DNA of 64,000 nucleotides, from contig NZ_AUBW01000026.1 in the NCBI RefSeq assembly GCF_000429445.1, forward strand, positions 1 through 64,000, written 5' to 3'. The stretch comes from Algoriphagus terrigena DSM 22685 (GTDB lineage: Bacteria; Bacteroidota; Bacteroidia; Cytophagales; Cyclobacteriaceae). Positions 45,116 through 53,660 of the stretch are shown piece after piece (position 1 is the first letter of the stretch; the number at the start of each line of letters is the position of its first letter). Position numbers and translations under genes: made by a program. The notes below the pieces were generated by a model that saw only the letters and a program-made list of their open reading frames with translations, did no database searches and had not been told where the DNA came from.

Positions 45116-45864
45116 CTGGTATTTGCAGACTTTGCCAAGAGGAGAAGGAATTGTTGAAAAGATCTCATATTATCCCAGATTTTATGTATAAAAATCTATA
45201 TGATGAAAAGCATAGATATATAATTACAACAAATTCTGACATAAAAAATAAAACTAACAACTTTGAATTACCTCAATCCGGAATTCATGAGCCAAACATT
45301 TTATGTAAAGAATGCGATAACTCACTTCTATCAAGTTTTGAAAGATATTTTTCAATTTTTTTCAATTCAAATAAAATTCCAATTGAAAAATCACCAAATT
45401 TGATCAGTGATTTTGATTTAAATGGAAATAAATTTTTTCATTGTTCAAATGCCGATTATTCAAAATTAAAGTTGTTTTTTCTTTCAATTCTATGGAGGTC
45501 AAGTCTATCAAATCATGAGTTTTTTAAAGAGATATCTTTAGGACCTCATGAAGATAAAATAAGGCTGATGTTATTAAACAATTCGCCTGGTGATGTTGAT
45601 GATTATCCAGTTATGATTTCAATTGTTGATCAAGCGCCTAAAAGCCCGAAAGATTATATTGGGCAGCCAACATTGAAGAAATATAAAGGCCACAAAATTG
45701 CAGGTTTTTGGATTTCATCAATAATGTTTGCAGTGGTAATTTCTTCCCATAGAAAACCTTCTGAGTCTCTTATAATGTCATTAAAACCAAATGGTGAATT
45801 CCTTTTGCCGTTTGTGTCTAAATCTAAAGCTTGGGAATTGATGCTTAAATATTCAGGCTTATAA
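45112..45864 (+). CDS. AT-rich HNH-like zinc-binding protein
   Basis: A 250-residue protein with Cys-x2-Cys (CRLC at residues 5-8), the SHIIPDFMYKNL segment at 18-29 and a second pair CKECD near 60-64. Paired cysteines around a His-containing motif is the layout of HNH-type endonucleases, though a clear catalytic Asn-His is not visible. The rest is AT-rich at DNA level, with clearly different codon use from its neighbours, and has no membrane segment. Its start overlaps the 67 aa gene. A role in defence or mobile DNA is possible but unproven. Confidence 0.6.
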   Translation: MTGICRLCQEEKELLKRSHIIPDFMYKNLYDEKHRYIITTNSDIKNKTNNFELPQSGIHEPNILCKECDNSLLSSFERYFSIFFNSNKIPIEKSPNLISDFDLNGNKFFHCSNADYSKLKLFFLSILWRSSLSNHEFFKEISLGPHEDKIRLMLLNNSPGDVDDYPVMISIVDQAPKSPKDYIGQPTLKKYKGHKIAGFWISSIMFAVVISSHRKPSESLIMSLKPNGEFLLPFVSKSKAWELMLKYSGL

Positions 45865-45875
45865 TAATACAGTAC

Positions 45876-45916
45876 TAACCCACCTCGGCGTAGTCTATTG
45901 TCTTCCAGGGTTGTGG
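45876..45916. repeat. Structured direct repeat, left copy
   Basis: Core GCGTAGTCTAT within a 26-bp segment (45879-45904) that matches 46417-46442 with two differences. The ends AACCC and GGGTT can pair around it as a stem. Confidence 0.55.
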
Positions 45917-45942
45917 CTTAACTATATTTAAAAAAAACAATT

Positions 45943-46431
45943 ATGAAAAAAAGTAAAAATTATGACCGGGCTATTATTTTAATTCAGAATCAGGTACAGT
46001 TATTTTGGCTAGTATTTTCAGCTTTCTTAATTACTGAAACTGTAATATTAAGCTCAATTGTAACTTTAATCAAAGATGAAAAAAATATTCTAATATTTTT
46101 TGGTAGTATTTTTGGGTTATTGATTTGTGTTGCATGGTGGAGGTCATTTCAATATAATCATGCTTTTTATCTACTTAGAATTGAAGAAGCAAAAAAATTA
46201 GAGAAGAAAAATGGATTCTATAAACAGGGTGACGAACTTATTAAAGAGCGATGCATCAAAATTGGGAAAAAACCAATAACTATACCATGGCATGGAGGCT
46301 CTCCAAAAAAGGGACTTGAACTACTGATTTTTCTTTTCGCCTTTTCATTTTTAGCATTAGTGGTTCTTAACAATCCATTTTTCAATCTTTTTTGGAATTT
46401 TTGCTTTATCTGTAACCCCACCTCAGCGTAG
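45943..46431 (+). CDS. AT-rich membrane protein between structured repeats
   Basis: A 162-residue protein with membrane helices at about residues 16-40 (LFWLVFSAFLITETVILSSIV), 47-64 (ILIFFGSIFGLLICVAWW) and 126-150 (LELLIFLFAFSFLALVVLN), and a charged cytoplasmic-looking segment between the second and third. It resembles small membrane proteins (RipA-like) found near accessory genes; the family is not certain. The last codons (CNPTSA-stop) lie inside the right copy of a direct repeat, so the natural C-terminus may have been replaced when the gene arrived. Confidence 0.6.
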   Translation: MKKSKNYDRAIILIQNQVQLFWLVFSAFLITETVILSSIVTLIKDEKNILIFFGSIFGLLICVAWWRSFQYNHAFYLLRIEEAKKLEKKNGFYKQGDELIKERCIKIGKKPITIPWHGGSPKKGLELLIFLFAFSFLALVVLNNPFFNLFWNFCFICNPTSA

Positions 46432-46455
46432 TCTATCGTCTTTCCGCTTGGGGTT
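46414..46455. repeat. Structured direct repeat, right copy
   Basis: Second copy of the repeat at 45876-45916, 538 bp away. Here the outer stem is AACCCC/GGGGTT: the stem is kept although bases differ from the left copy, which suggests selection on structure. Confidence 0.55.
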
Positions 46456-46650
46456 CCGTGAAGGCCCCGGAGGGTGTCGAACTCATTTCGTCCCTTCCCA
46501 GAAAATCCCCGATCGCTGCTCCCCAATCTCTAATCAATTGAAGATCAACTGGCCCTATTTTTGACCAAAAAAATCCACCGGGAAAAGGAACCAAATCCGC
46601 TGGTTTGGTTATTTTCATACCACTCAATCATCACTTTAAACCTCACTTTT

Positions 46651-46827
46651 ATGAACGAACAACAGAAACAAGCGCTCGAAGAGGCCATTGACGCCTTGAA
46701 AGGAAAACTCACCGGAGACATGTTTGCCGACATGGAGGCCCGGGACGAAATCCACAACCTGGAGATGCAACTCAAAGGGGTGAAGCCAATGGACTCCCAC
46801 TTCGACTGTATCGGCTGCGGCAGCTAA
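46651..46827 (+). CDS. Small conserved cysteine-tail protein, 58 aa
   Basis: ATG 46651 was preferred over an in-frame start 30 codons upstream, because the upstream residues are not protein-like and a -7 element (TATTTTTG, 46556-46563) lies in that stretch. The protein is an acidic helix (EEAIDALKGKLTGDMFADMEARDEIHNLEMQLKG) followed by a CxxC tail (DCIGCGS). I recall similar short proteins in other Bacteroidota; their function is unknown. It is followed 11 bases later by the pseudouridine synthase gene. Confidence 0.65.
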   Translation: MNEQQKQALEEAIDALKGKLTGDMFADMEARDEIHNLEMQLKGVKPMDSHFDCIGCGS

Positions 46828-46838
46828 GCATCACCGCA

Positions 46839-47471
46839 GTGGCCAGTTACTTTATTCTCTACAAGCCCTTTGGGGTCTTGACACAATTCACCGGAGAGGG
46901 GCCCACGTTGGCCTCTCTTGGTGCTTTTCCCCGGGAGGTTTATCCCGTAGGACGACTCGACAAAGACAGCGAAGGACTCCTGCTCATCACGGATGACAAG
47001 GTTCTCAACCATCATTTACTTAATCCGCGTTTCGGGCATCAGCGAACCTACTATGCGCAAGTCGAGGGGATTCCTACCCCAGAGGCTTTGAAGCAGCTTC
47101 GTGCCGGTGTGACCATCAATGTCGATGGGAAGGACTATAAGACGAAGCCAGCCTTGGCAAAGATCCTGGAGCCTGCGCCTGTTTTACCCGAGCGAAATCC
47201 CCCGATCCGCTACCGCGCCGCGATCCCCGACACCTGGATCGAATTGACCCTGATCGAAGGGAAAAACAGACAGGTGCGGAAGATGACCGCCGCCGTGGGA
47301 TTTCCCACGCTTCGGTTGGTTCGCTTTTCGATGGAAAAGATCAACATCTCGGGAATGCAGTCGGGAGATATCCTTGAGCTGGATGAAAAGACGGTCTATC
47401 ACCAGCTGGGCTTGACAGGTTTTGCAAAGACGGGTGCCTCGCAGGCAAAGGGCAGAAATAATCCTCGCTAA
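46839..47471 (+). CDS. RsuA/RluE-type pseudouridine synthase
   Basis: A 210-residue enzyme that isomerises a uridine in ribosomal RNA, starting at a GTG codon (no nearer ATG fits). It has no S4 domain at the N-terminus, as in RluE. The catalytic Asp is in GRLDKDSEGLLLITDD near residue 42, followed by RTYYAQVEG, and later ELTLIEGKNRQVRKMTAAVG, the RsuA/RluE family signature. It starts 11 bases after the 58 aa gene. Confidence 0.9.
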   Translation: MASYFILYKPFGVLTQFTGEGPTLASLGAFPREVYPVGRLDKDSEGLLLITDDKVLNHHLLNPRFGHQRTYYAQVEGIPTPEALKQLRAGVTINVDGKDYKTKPALAKILEPAPVLPERNPPIRYRAAIPDTWIELTLIEGKNRQVRKMTAAVGFPTLRLVRFSMEKINISGMQSGDILELDEKTVYHQLGLTGFAKTGASQAKGRNNPR

Positions 47472-47615
47472 GAATCCCAAGGCATAGTCCGGGTTAAAAA
47501 ATCCTAAATTGACCGCTTAACCAATGCAATTCCACTTATCCGTTTTAAGATTGTCCGTTGGTACAAAATCACCTATTTTAGCCCGGCCGAATCAGGCATC
47601 TAATACTAGTAGTTC

Positions 47616-48587
47616 ATGCATCAGGAAAAAATCGCCGAAGTAATCCAGGAAGTCAAAAAGGTAGTAGTTGGTCAGGACAAGATGGTCAACCGACTGCTTA
47701 TCGGGCTATTTACCAATGGGCACATTCTCCTCGAAGGGGTGCCCGGTCTGGCCAAAACACTGACAGTTAACACGCTTGCCAAAGTCCTTCACCTGGATTT
47801 CAACCGTATCCAGTTTACGCCGGATTTGTTGCCTTCCGACTTGATCGGAACCATGATCTACAATCAGCAGACGGCAAGTTTCGAAGTGAAAAAGGGTCCG
47901 ATCTTCTCCAACGTCATCCTCGCGGATGAAATCAACCGATCACCGGCAAAGGTTCAGTCGGCCTTGCTGGAAGCCATGCAGGAAAAGCAGGTCACGATCG
48001 GAGAGACATCCTTTGCCCTGGATAAGCCATTCTTGGTATTGGCTACCCAAAACCCGGTCGATCAGGAAGGAACCTATCCGCTTCCCGAAGCGCAGGTGGA
48101 TAGATTCATGATGAAAGTACACATCGACTATCCGAGCAAAGCCGACGAAATGGAGGTCATGCGCCGGATGTCCAATATGCAGTACACTTCGGAGGTGAGA
48201 CCGATCCTCTCCAAGCAGGATATTTTCGACATCCGCAATGAGATCAACGCGGTCAATATGGCTGAGCCGTTGGAGCATTACATTATTGAGCTGGTGTTTG
48301 CGACTAGATTCCCGACGCAATACGGACTGAAGGACGAAGCGAAGTACATCATGTTTGGTGTTTCGCCCCGTGCCAGTATCAATCTAAATCTGGCCGCCAA
48401 AGCGGTAGCCTTCATGGATGGCCGTGACTATGTGCTGCCGGAAGACATCAAAGAAATCGCCGAAGACGTGCTGAATCACCGGATTTTGCTCAATTATGAG
48501 GCGGAAGCGGACAATATCAGCACCAGAAGTCTGGTCAGAACCCTTCTGGAAAAAGTACCGATTAATAAGTCGGTAACATTGAAGTAA
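47616..48587 (+). CDS. MoxR family AAA ATPase
   Basis: A 323-residue AAA+ chaperone-like ATPase. Walker A is GVPGLAKTLT near residue 40, Walker B ILADEINRSPAKVQSALLEAMQE with the MoxR-specific spacing, sensor 1 ATQNPVDQEGTYPLPEAQVDRF, and a C-terminal lid helical domain. MoxR proteins usually work with DUF58 and von Willebrand proteins (BatA/B-type) in the same operon. Here none is next to it: a terminator follows directly, so it appears to be an orphan copy. Confidence 0.93.
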   Translation: MHQEKIAEVIQEVKKVVVGQDKMVNRLLIGLFTNGHILLEGVPGLAKTLTVNTLAKVLHLDFNRIQFTPDLLPSDLIGTMIYNQQTASFEVKKGPIFSNVILADEINRSPAKVQSALLEAMQEKQVTIGETSFALDKPFLVLATQNPVDQEGTYPLPEAQVDRFMMKVHIDYPSKADEMEVMRRMSNMQYTSEVRPILSKQDIFDIRNEINAVNMAEPLEHYIIELVFATRFPTQYGLKDEAKYIMFGVSPRASINLNLAAKAVAFMDGRDYVLPEDIKEIAEDVLNHRILLNYEAEADNISTRSLVRTLLEKVPINKSVTLK

Positions 48588-48605
48588 CATCAAATCCAGC
48601 ATACG

Positions 48606-48636
48606 AAGGCTTTCCCGAGGGAAAGCCTTTTTTTTT
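48606..48636 (+). terminator. Intrinsic terminator of the moxR-type gene
   Basis: Arms AAGGCTTTCCC and GGAAAGCCTT with a short loop, followed by a long T run, 19 bases past the stop. Confidence 0.9.
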
Positions 48637-48771
48637 GTTTCAGCTGTTAATTCAATATTAAATTCTGTCTGGAATTTTAAAAAAAGCATAAACAGCAAAA
48701 TTCTCTTGCGGGGAAAATTGAAGTCAGTTTTGCATCATCAAAACGCAAAACCATAATTCAATTTATACCAA

Positions 48772-50007
48772 ATGAAAAAGTACAACTACCTGTTGACGCT
48801 TATTACAGCTTCCCTTTTGGGACTTTCGAGCTGTATCGAAGGAAACGACAAGCCGGACACCGACGACGGTGATGACTCAAGTGTAGTGATCACTTCCAAC
48901 ATTACTACCAACACCACGTGGCAGACCGGCAAGGTGTACGTGCTCGGCGGTAGAATCGCCGTGACTTCCGGAGTGACCCTCACGATCCAGCCTGGCGTAG
49001 TCGTCAAGGGTGAAGTGGGATCCGGCGCCAACGCGACTGCATTGATCATCGCCAGAGGAGCTAAAATCATGGCTGAAGGAACAGCCGCACAGCCAATCAT
49101 CTTCACATCTACAGCAGATGAGATCATGCCGGGCCAGATCGCTTCTCCAAATATGGAGCCCACTTTGGAGGGTCTTTGGGGAGGTTTGATGATCATGGGC
49201 AAAGCCAAAGGCTCTTTCGCCGGCGATGTGGCTGAAATTCAGATCGAAGGAATCCCTGCTTCTGATACCAACGGATTGTATGGTGGCAGCGATGACGCTG
49301 ACAACTCCGGTGTGTTGAAATACATCTCTATCCGTCACGGCGGTGCTAACATCGGTGAAGGTAACGAGATCAACGGCTTGACCCTGGGCGGAGTAGGCTC
49401 TGGTACTGTCATCGAAAACGTAGAAGTAGTTGCCAACCAAGATGACGGAATCGAGTGGTTTGGCGGAACGGTTTCTGTCAAAAACGCACTGATCTGGAAT
49501 TCCGGTGATGATGCGGTCGATACCGATCAGTCATGGGCAGGTACTTTGGACAACTTTATCGTGATATGCGGTGTCAATACCGATCACGCCCTTGAGATCG
49601 ATGGACCGGAAGGTGCTTACAACGCAGCACATACTGTAAAGAACGGCTCAATCAAAGGCCATCCAAGCTCTGAATTTGCTGACTTCAGAGCGGGTGCAAG
49701 AGGCACGTTCGAAAATCTCTACTTCTTCAACTTCCCAGCTCCATCGGACAACAACAACGCCGGTAAAGGTGACTTGTCACTTAGCGGTGACAATACCATC
49801 GCCAACTATGCTGGAGGTATCCTGAATTTCTCCAAACTGGAGGCAACGCTTGCCGAAGGCGTGACACTGGATCAAGCGTTCAGAAACGGTACATCTGCTC
49901 ACGCCAGCACCGTTGCCTTGAAGGCAAACACCGTAGGTGCTGACAAGGCCGCATTCAACGGCTGGACTTGGGCTGCTGCTGCAAACGCTCTGGCTGATTT
50001 CAAATAA
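48772..50007 (+). CDS. Beta-helix-like surface lipoprotein paired with a TonB receptor
   Basis: A 411-residue protein with a lipoprotein signal (lipobox LSSC) followed by a Asp-rich linker. The mature part has repeated short strands ending in Gly/Asn, with GGVGSGTVIENVEVVANQDDGIEWFGGTVSVKNALIWNSGDDAVDTD as clear parallel beta-helix repeats. Proteins like this are sometimes mislabelled as multidrug transporters. It sits just upstream of a TonB-dependent receptor and takes the position SusD would have in a Sus-type pair, although it is not SusD-like. Probably it presents or binds a ligand for the receptor. Confidence 0.75.
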   Translation: MKKYNYLLTLITASLLGLSSCIEGNDKPDTDDGDDSSVVITSNITTNTTWQTGKVYVLGGRIAVTSGVTLTIQPGVVVKGEVGSGANATALIIARGAKIMAEGTAAQPIIFTSTADEIMPGQIASPNMEPTLEGLWGGLMIMGKAKGSFAGDVAEIQIEGIPASDTNGLYGGSDDADNSGVLKYISIRHGGANIGEGNEINGLTLGGVGSGTVIENVEVVANQDDGIEWFGGTVSVKNALIWNSGDDAVDTDQSWAGTLDNFIVICGVNTDHALEIDGPEGAYNAAHTVKNGSIKGHPSSEFADFRAGARGTFENLYFFNFPAPSDNNNAGKGDLSLSGDNTIANYAGGILNFSKLEATLAEGVTLDQAFRNGTSAHASTVALKANTVGADKAAFNGWTWAAAANALADFK

Positions 50008-50021
50008 TCAAAAACAAACAC

Positions 50022-50063
50022 ATCCTGAAGAGAAGGTCTTGCAAGGACCCTTCTTTTCAGGAT
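50022..50063 (+). promoter_or_regulatory. Long hairpin between the lipoprotein and receptor genes
   Basis: Near-complementary arms (TCCTGAAGAGAAGG and CCTTCTTTTCAGGA with a TTGCAAGG-type loop) form a stem of about 16 bp. The T run after it is weak, so full termination is unlikely. It may act as an attenuator or stabilise the upstream message, giving more lipoprotein than receptor. Confidence 0.5.
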
Positions 50064-50091
50064 TACTCTATTGAATACTTTCTACTGCTGT

Positions 50092-52995
50092 ATGAAAACC
50101 AAAGCATCCAAATCTCTCTTTAAAACCTCCCTGGCCATTGTGCTGCTGGTATTGTTCCAGTTGCTGGCAGGGTTTGCTTTTGCACAAAACGGTACCATCC
50201 GTGGCGCCGTCTATGAAGAATCAACCGGAGAACCTCTCTTTGGGGTTTCGGTTTTGATCAAAGAACTATCTACCGGTGCCGTCACCGATTTTGACGGGAA
50301 GTTTGAAGTCCAGGTAGCACCTGGCGCCTACACTGTCCAAGTGTCCTACCTGTCCTACACGACATTTGAGTTGACAGCTGTGGTGGTAACTGCGGGCCAA
50401 GTCAATGTCCTTCAGGACGTCCTGATGAAAGAAGATGCTTCTGAGTTGGAGACCGTAACGGTACAAGCGGCTGCGATCCGAACCACAGAGTCGGCGCTGA
50501 TGTCGGTAAAACGGGGCGCTCCAAATCTGCTGGACGGAATCTCTGCTAGTACCTTCCGCCAAATCGGCGATGGTGATGCTGCTTCTGCAGTGAAGCGTGT
50601 CACCGGAGTATCCATCGAAGGAGGCAAGTACGTCTACGTGCGTGGCCTCGGTGACAGATACACTAAGACGGTCTTGAATGGCATGGACGTGCCAGGTCTG
50701 GATCCGGATCGAAACACGATCCAGATGGATATCTTCCCGACGAATGTGATCGACAACATCATCGTATCCAAGTCATTTACCTCTGACTTGCCAGCTGACT
50801 TCACAGGCGGCGTGGTAGATATCGAGACCAAAGATTTCCCGGAGGAAAAGACCATGAAGTTGGGCATCTCGGGCGGTATCAATCCTTCGATGCACTTCAA
50901 TAAAAACTATCTCACGTATCAGGGCGGGAAAACAGACTTTTTGGGCTTCGATGATGGAACCCGCGCGATCCCAACTGGCGGGAGTACAAATATTCCCCAG
51001 TACGGTCAGGTCGTCGGCAATCCAAATAGCCCCGCAGGACTGGAATATCAGGACATCCTCGGCAATTTCAACAAGACTTTGGGTGGAACCCGCCAGGCCA
51101 GCATGATGGATTTTGGTCTTTCTTTTTCCCTCGGAAATCAAATTGTCAGACCGAAAGTCACGTGGGGTTACAATGCCGCGGTGACGTACAAAAACGAAAC
51201 AGAATACTACCAGGGAGCCGAATACAACCTGTATGGAAAAGCGATCGGCGAGACAGACACCGAGCTTGAGGCCCTTGAAAAGCAAAGAGGAGACTTTGGT
51301 GTAAACAATGTGCTACTTGGCGGGATGGCCGGTATTGCTTTGAAAACCAATGCTTCCAAGTACAAGATCAACATCCTTCACCTTCAAAACGGCGAGTCTA
51401 AAGCAGGAACTTTCGACTTCGTGAACACCAACCTGGGCGCCAACTTCGAGGCAAAGCAATACAACTTGGAGTACAGCCAACGAGCTTTGACCAGCATCTT
51501 GCTGTCAGGTACTCACTTTTTCAACGGAAGAGACTGGGAAGTAAACTGGAAGATCGCGCCGACTCTTTCCTCCATCGAAGACCCGGATATCAGATTTACA
51601 CGCTTCAGATTGCCTACCAACAACATCTCTACCGAAGTAGGTCTTCCTGCACGGATCTGGAGATCATTGCAAGAGGAGAATGTGAACGGGAAAGGCGACA
51701 TTACCAGAAACCTTTCAGCCTTCAACAGAGACGCGAAATTGAAATTTGGTGGCAGCTATTCCTTCAAACACCGACTTTTCAACATCCAGAGCTTCCAGTT
51801 TCCGACCGGAGACACAGAGCTGACTGGCGATCCCAACCAGATCTTAGCGCCCGAAAATCTCTTCTCGGCGGACAACCGAAATGGCGTGCGATACAACCCG
51901 GACTTTATCCCGATCAACCCAAATGAATACGAAGCTTATGCTACCACGATGGGCGGATATGCTTCTATGGAGCTCAACCCAGCTGAGAAACTGAAGGCAG
52001 TAGTGGGATTGAGAGTGGAGCAGTTCAATCAGTTCTATACCGGCACCAACCAAACCGGCGATATCGTCTATGATCTGGTTGAGATGCTGGATGATTTGGA
52101 CTTCTTCCCGACAGTGAATTTGATTTACAACCTGAAGGAAAACCAAAACCTGAGACTTTCGGCTACCCGCACTACGGCGAGACCTTCTTTCAAGGAGATG
52201 TCTTATGCGGAGATTCTAGACCCGATTTCTGGCAGAACTTTCATTGGTGGGATGTATCAGGAGACCACAAATGGCGGCACGGAAGTGTTGTGGGATGGAA
52301 ATTTGACTTCTACGCGTATCAACAATTTTGACCTGAGATGGGAGATGTTCCAGCAGCGGGGCGAGATGTTTTCGGTAAGTGCATTCTACAAAACCTTCGA
52401 CAGACCAATCGAAATGGTGCAGTTCCTGGCTGATCCAGGCACTTTCCAGCCACGAAATGTGGGCGATGGTGCAGTGGCCGGTTTGGAACTCGAATTCAGA
52501 AAGTCACTGAAGTTTATCGCTCCATCTCTTGAAGCGTTCAACTGGAATACCAACGTAACCCTGGCCGAATCACAGATCAAGATGTCTGAGTCTGAGCTGC
52601 GATCGAGACAAAATTCTGCCAAAGAAGGCGAAGTAGTCGAAGACACCCGTCAGATGGCTGGTCAGGCACCGTTCATCATCAACACAGGATTGTCTTACAA
52701 TAGCTACACGACTGGATTCGAAGCAGGATTGTTCTACAACGTGCAGGGATCTACGCTTACGTATGTCGGATTTGGAAACAGGACAGACACGTTCACAGTG
52801 CCGTTCCATTCGGTGAATTTCAACCTCAACAAGTCATTTGGTGCGGACGAAAGAATCCAGGCCGGCTTGGGAGTTCAGAATATCTTGAACCAAAAAAGAG
52901 AGACGGTTTTTAGCGCCTATGGAGCAGAAGACCAGATCTTTTCCAGCCTATCTCCTGGCACTAAGATCAATTTCAACGTTTCGTTTTCTTTCTAA
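50092..52995 (+). CDS. TonB-dependent receptor with CarboxypepD_reg N-domain
   Basis: Start ATG 50092 (a TTG seven codons upstream is unlikely) gives a 967-residue outer-membrane receptor. After the signal peptide (ending AFAQ) comes the CarboxypepD_reg-like domain (NGTIRGAVYEESTGEPLFGVSVLI...), then a plug domain with the GGKYVYVRGLGDRYTKTVLNGMDVPG box, and a 22-strand barrel ending in NVSFSF, the usual C-terminal aromatic. It imports an unknown substrate using TonB energy. It forms a unit with the beta-helix lipoprotein and ends at a terminator. Confidence 0.93.
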   Translation: MKTKASKSLFKTSLAIVLLVLFQLLAGFAFAQNGTIRGAVYEESTGEPLFGVSVLIKELSTGAVTDFDGKFEVQVAPGAYTVQVSYLSYTTFELTAVVVTAGQVNVLQDVLMKEDASELETVTVQAAAIRTTESALMSVKRGAPNLLDGISASTFRQIGDGDAASAVKRVTGVSIEGGKYVYVRGLGDRYTKTVLNGMDVPGLDPDRNTIQMDIFPTNVIDNIIVSKSFTSDLPADFTGGVVDIETKDFPEEKTMKLGISGGINPSMHFNKNYLTYQGGKTDFLGFDDGTRAIPTGGSTNIPQYGQVVGNPNSPAGLEYQDILGNFNKTLGGTRQASMMDFGLSFSLGNQIVRPKVTWGYNAAVTYKNETEYYQGAEYNLYGKAIGETDTELEALEKQRGDFGVNNVLLGGMAGIALKTNASKYKINILHLQNGESKAGTFDFVNTNLGANFEAKQYNLEYSQRALTSILLSGTHFFNGRDWEVNWKIAPTLSSIEDPDIRFTRFRLPTNNISTEVGLPARIWRSLQEENVNGKGDITRNLSAFNRDAKLKFGGSYSFKHRLFNIQSFQFPTGDTELTGDPNQILAPENLFSADNRNGVRYNPDFIPINPNEYEAYATTMGGYASMELNPAEKLKAVVGLRVEQFNQFYTGTNQTGDIVYDLVEMLDDLDFFPTVNLIYNLKENQNLRLSATRTTARPSFKEMSYAEILDPISGRTFIGGMYQETTNGGTEVLWDGNLTSTRINNFDLRWEMFQQRGEMFSVSAFYKTFDRPIEMVQFLADPGTFQPRNVGDGAVAGLELEFRKSLKFIAPSLEAFNWNTNVTLAESQIKMSESELRSRQNSAKEGEVVEDTRQMAGQAPFIINTGLSYNSYTTGFEAGLFYNVQGSTLTYVGFGNRTDTFTVPFHSVNFNLNKSFGADERIQAGLGVQNILNQKRETVFSAYGAEDQIFSSLSPGTKINFNVSFSF

Positions 52996-53017
52996 AATCA
53001 CATTACCACAACCGAGA

Positions 53018-53043
53018 GAGGCTCCTTTTTGGAGCCTTTTTTC
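53018..53043 (+). terminator. Intrinsic terminator of the TonB receptor unit
   Basis: Arms AGGCTCC and GGAGCCT with a five-T loop and a following T run, 23 bases past the stop. Confidence 0.85.
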
Positions 53044-53086
53044 GTTTGGTAAAGTTGGTTGGAGTATTTTGGAGAAAATCTAAGCG

Positions 53087-53650
53087 ATGAAGTACGTCTA
53101 TGCCCTTGCATTATTTCTGGTCAGTTTTCAGCTGCAAGCGCAGGAAGACTTCGGTTCAGCCCAATTTTGGGACAAACTCAGTTCCCATTGTGGCAAAGCA
53201 TTCGAGGGACAATTAGTCTCTCCGCAGTCAGATCCGAGATTTGCCGGAAGACTCATCATGCATGTTAGATCCTGCGAGGATGGAAGAATCCGGATTTCTT
53301 TTTTTGTCGGTGAGGACCGATCCCGCACCTGGGTTTTGACCAAAGATGACGCAGGCTTGATCCAGCTGAAGCATGATCACCGTTATGAAGATGGCTCCGA
53401 GGACAAGGTTACCCAGTACGGAGGGAAAGCGAGCAATACCGGTTCGGGGACAACTCAGTTTTTTCCCGCAGATCAATTCACCGCTGAGCTATTGCCTGCT
53501 GCCGTGGGTAATGTCTGGTGGATCACGGTCGATGAAAATTCCTTTACCTACAACCTGCGAAGGTTGGGTTCTGAGACGCTTTTTACAGTCAAATTTGACT
53601 TGACCAAACCCATCGCTGCACCTGAAGCACCTTGGGGTTGGGTAGATTGA
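53087..53650 (+). CDS. Hypothetical secreted protein
   Basis: A 187-residue protein with a signal peptide (MKYVYALALFLVSFQLQAQ). The mature part is beta-rich (FVGEDRSRTWVLTKD, LKHDHRYEDGSEDKVTQYGG, TVKFDLTKPIAAPEAPWGW) with two cysteines. No named domain is recognised, though small Bacteroidota secreted proteins of this type are common. It converges with the cupin_5 gene, and the two stops are about 10 bases apart. Confidence 0.65.
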   Translation: MKYVYALALFLVSFQLQAQEDFGSAQFWDKLSSHCGKAFEGQLVSPQSDPRFAGRLIMHVRSCEDGRIRISFFVGEDRSRTWVLTKDDAGLIQLKHDHRYEDGSEDKVTQYGGKASNTGSGTTQFFPADQFTAELLPAAVGNVWWITVDENSFTYNLRRLGSETLFTVKFDLTKPIAAPEAPWGWVD

Positions 53651-53660
53651 CGAAGCGGAC

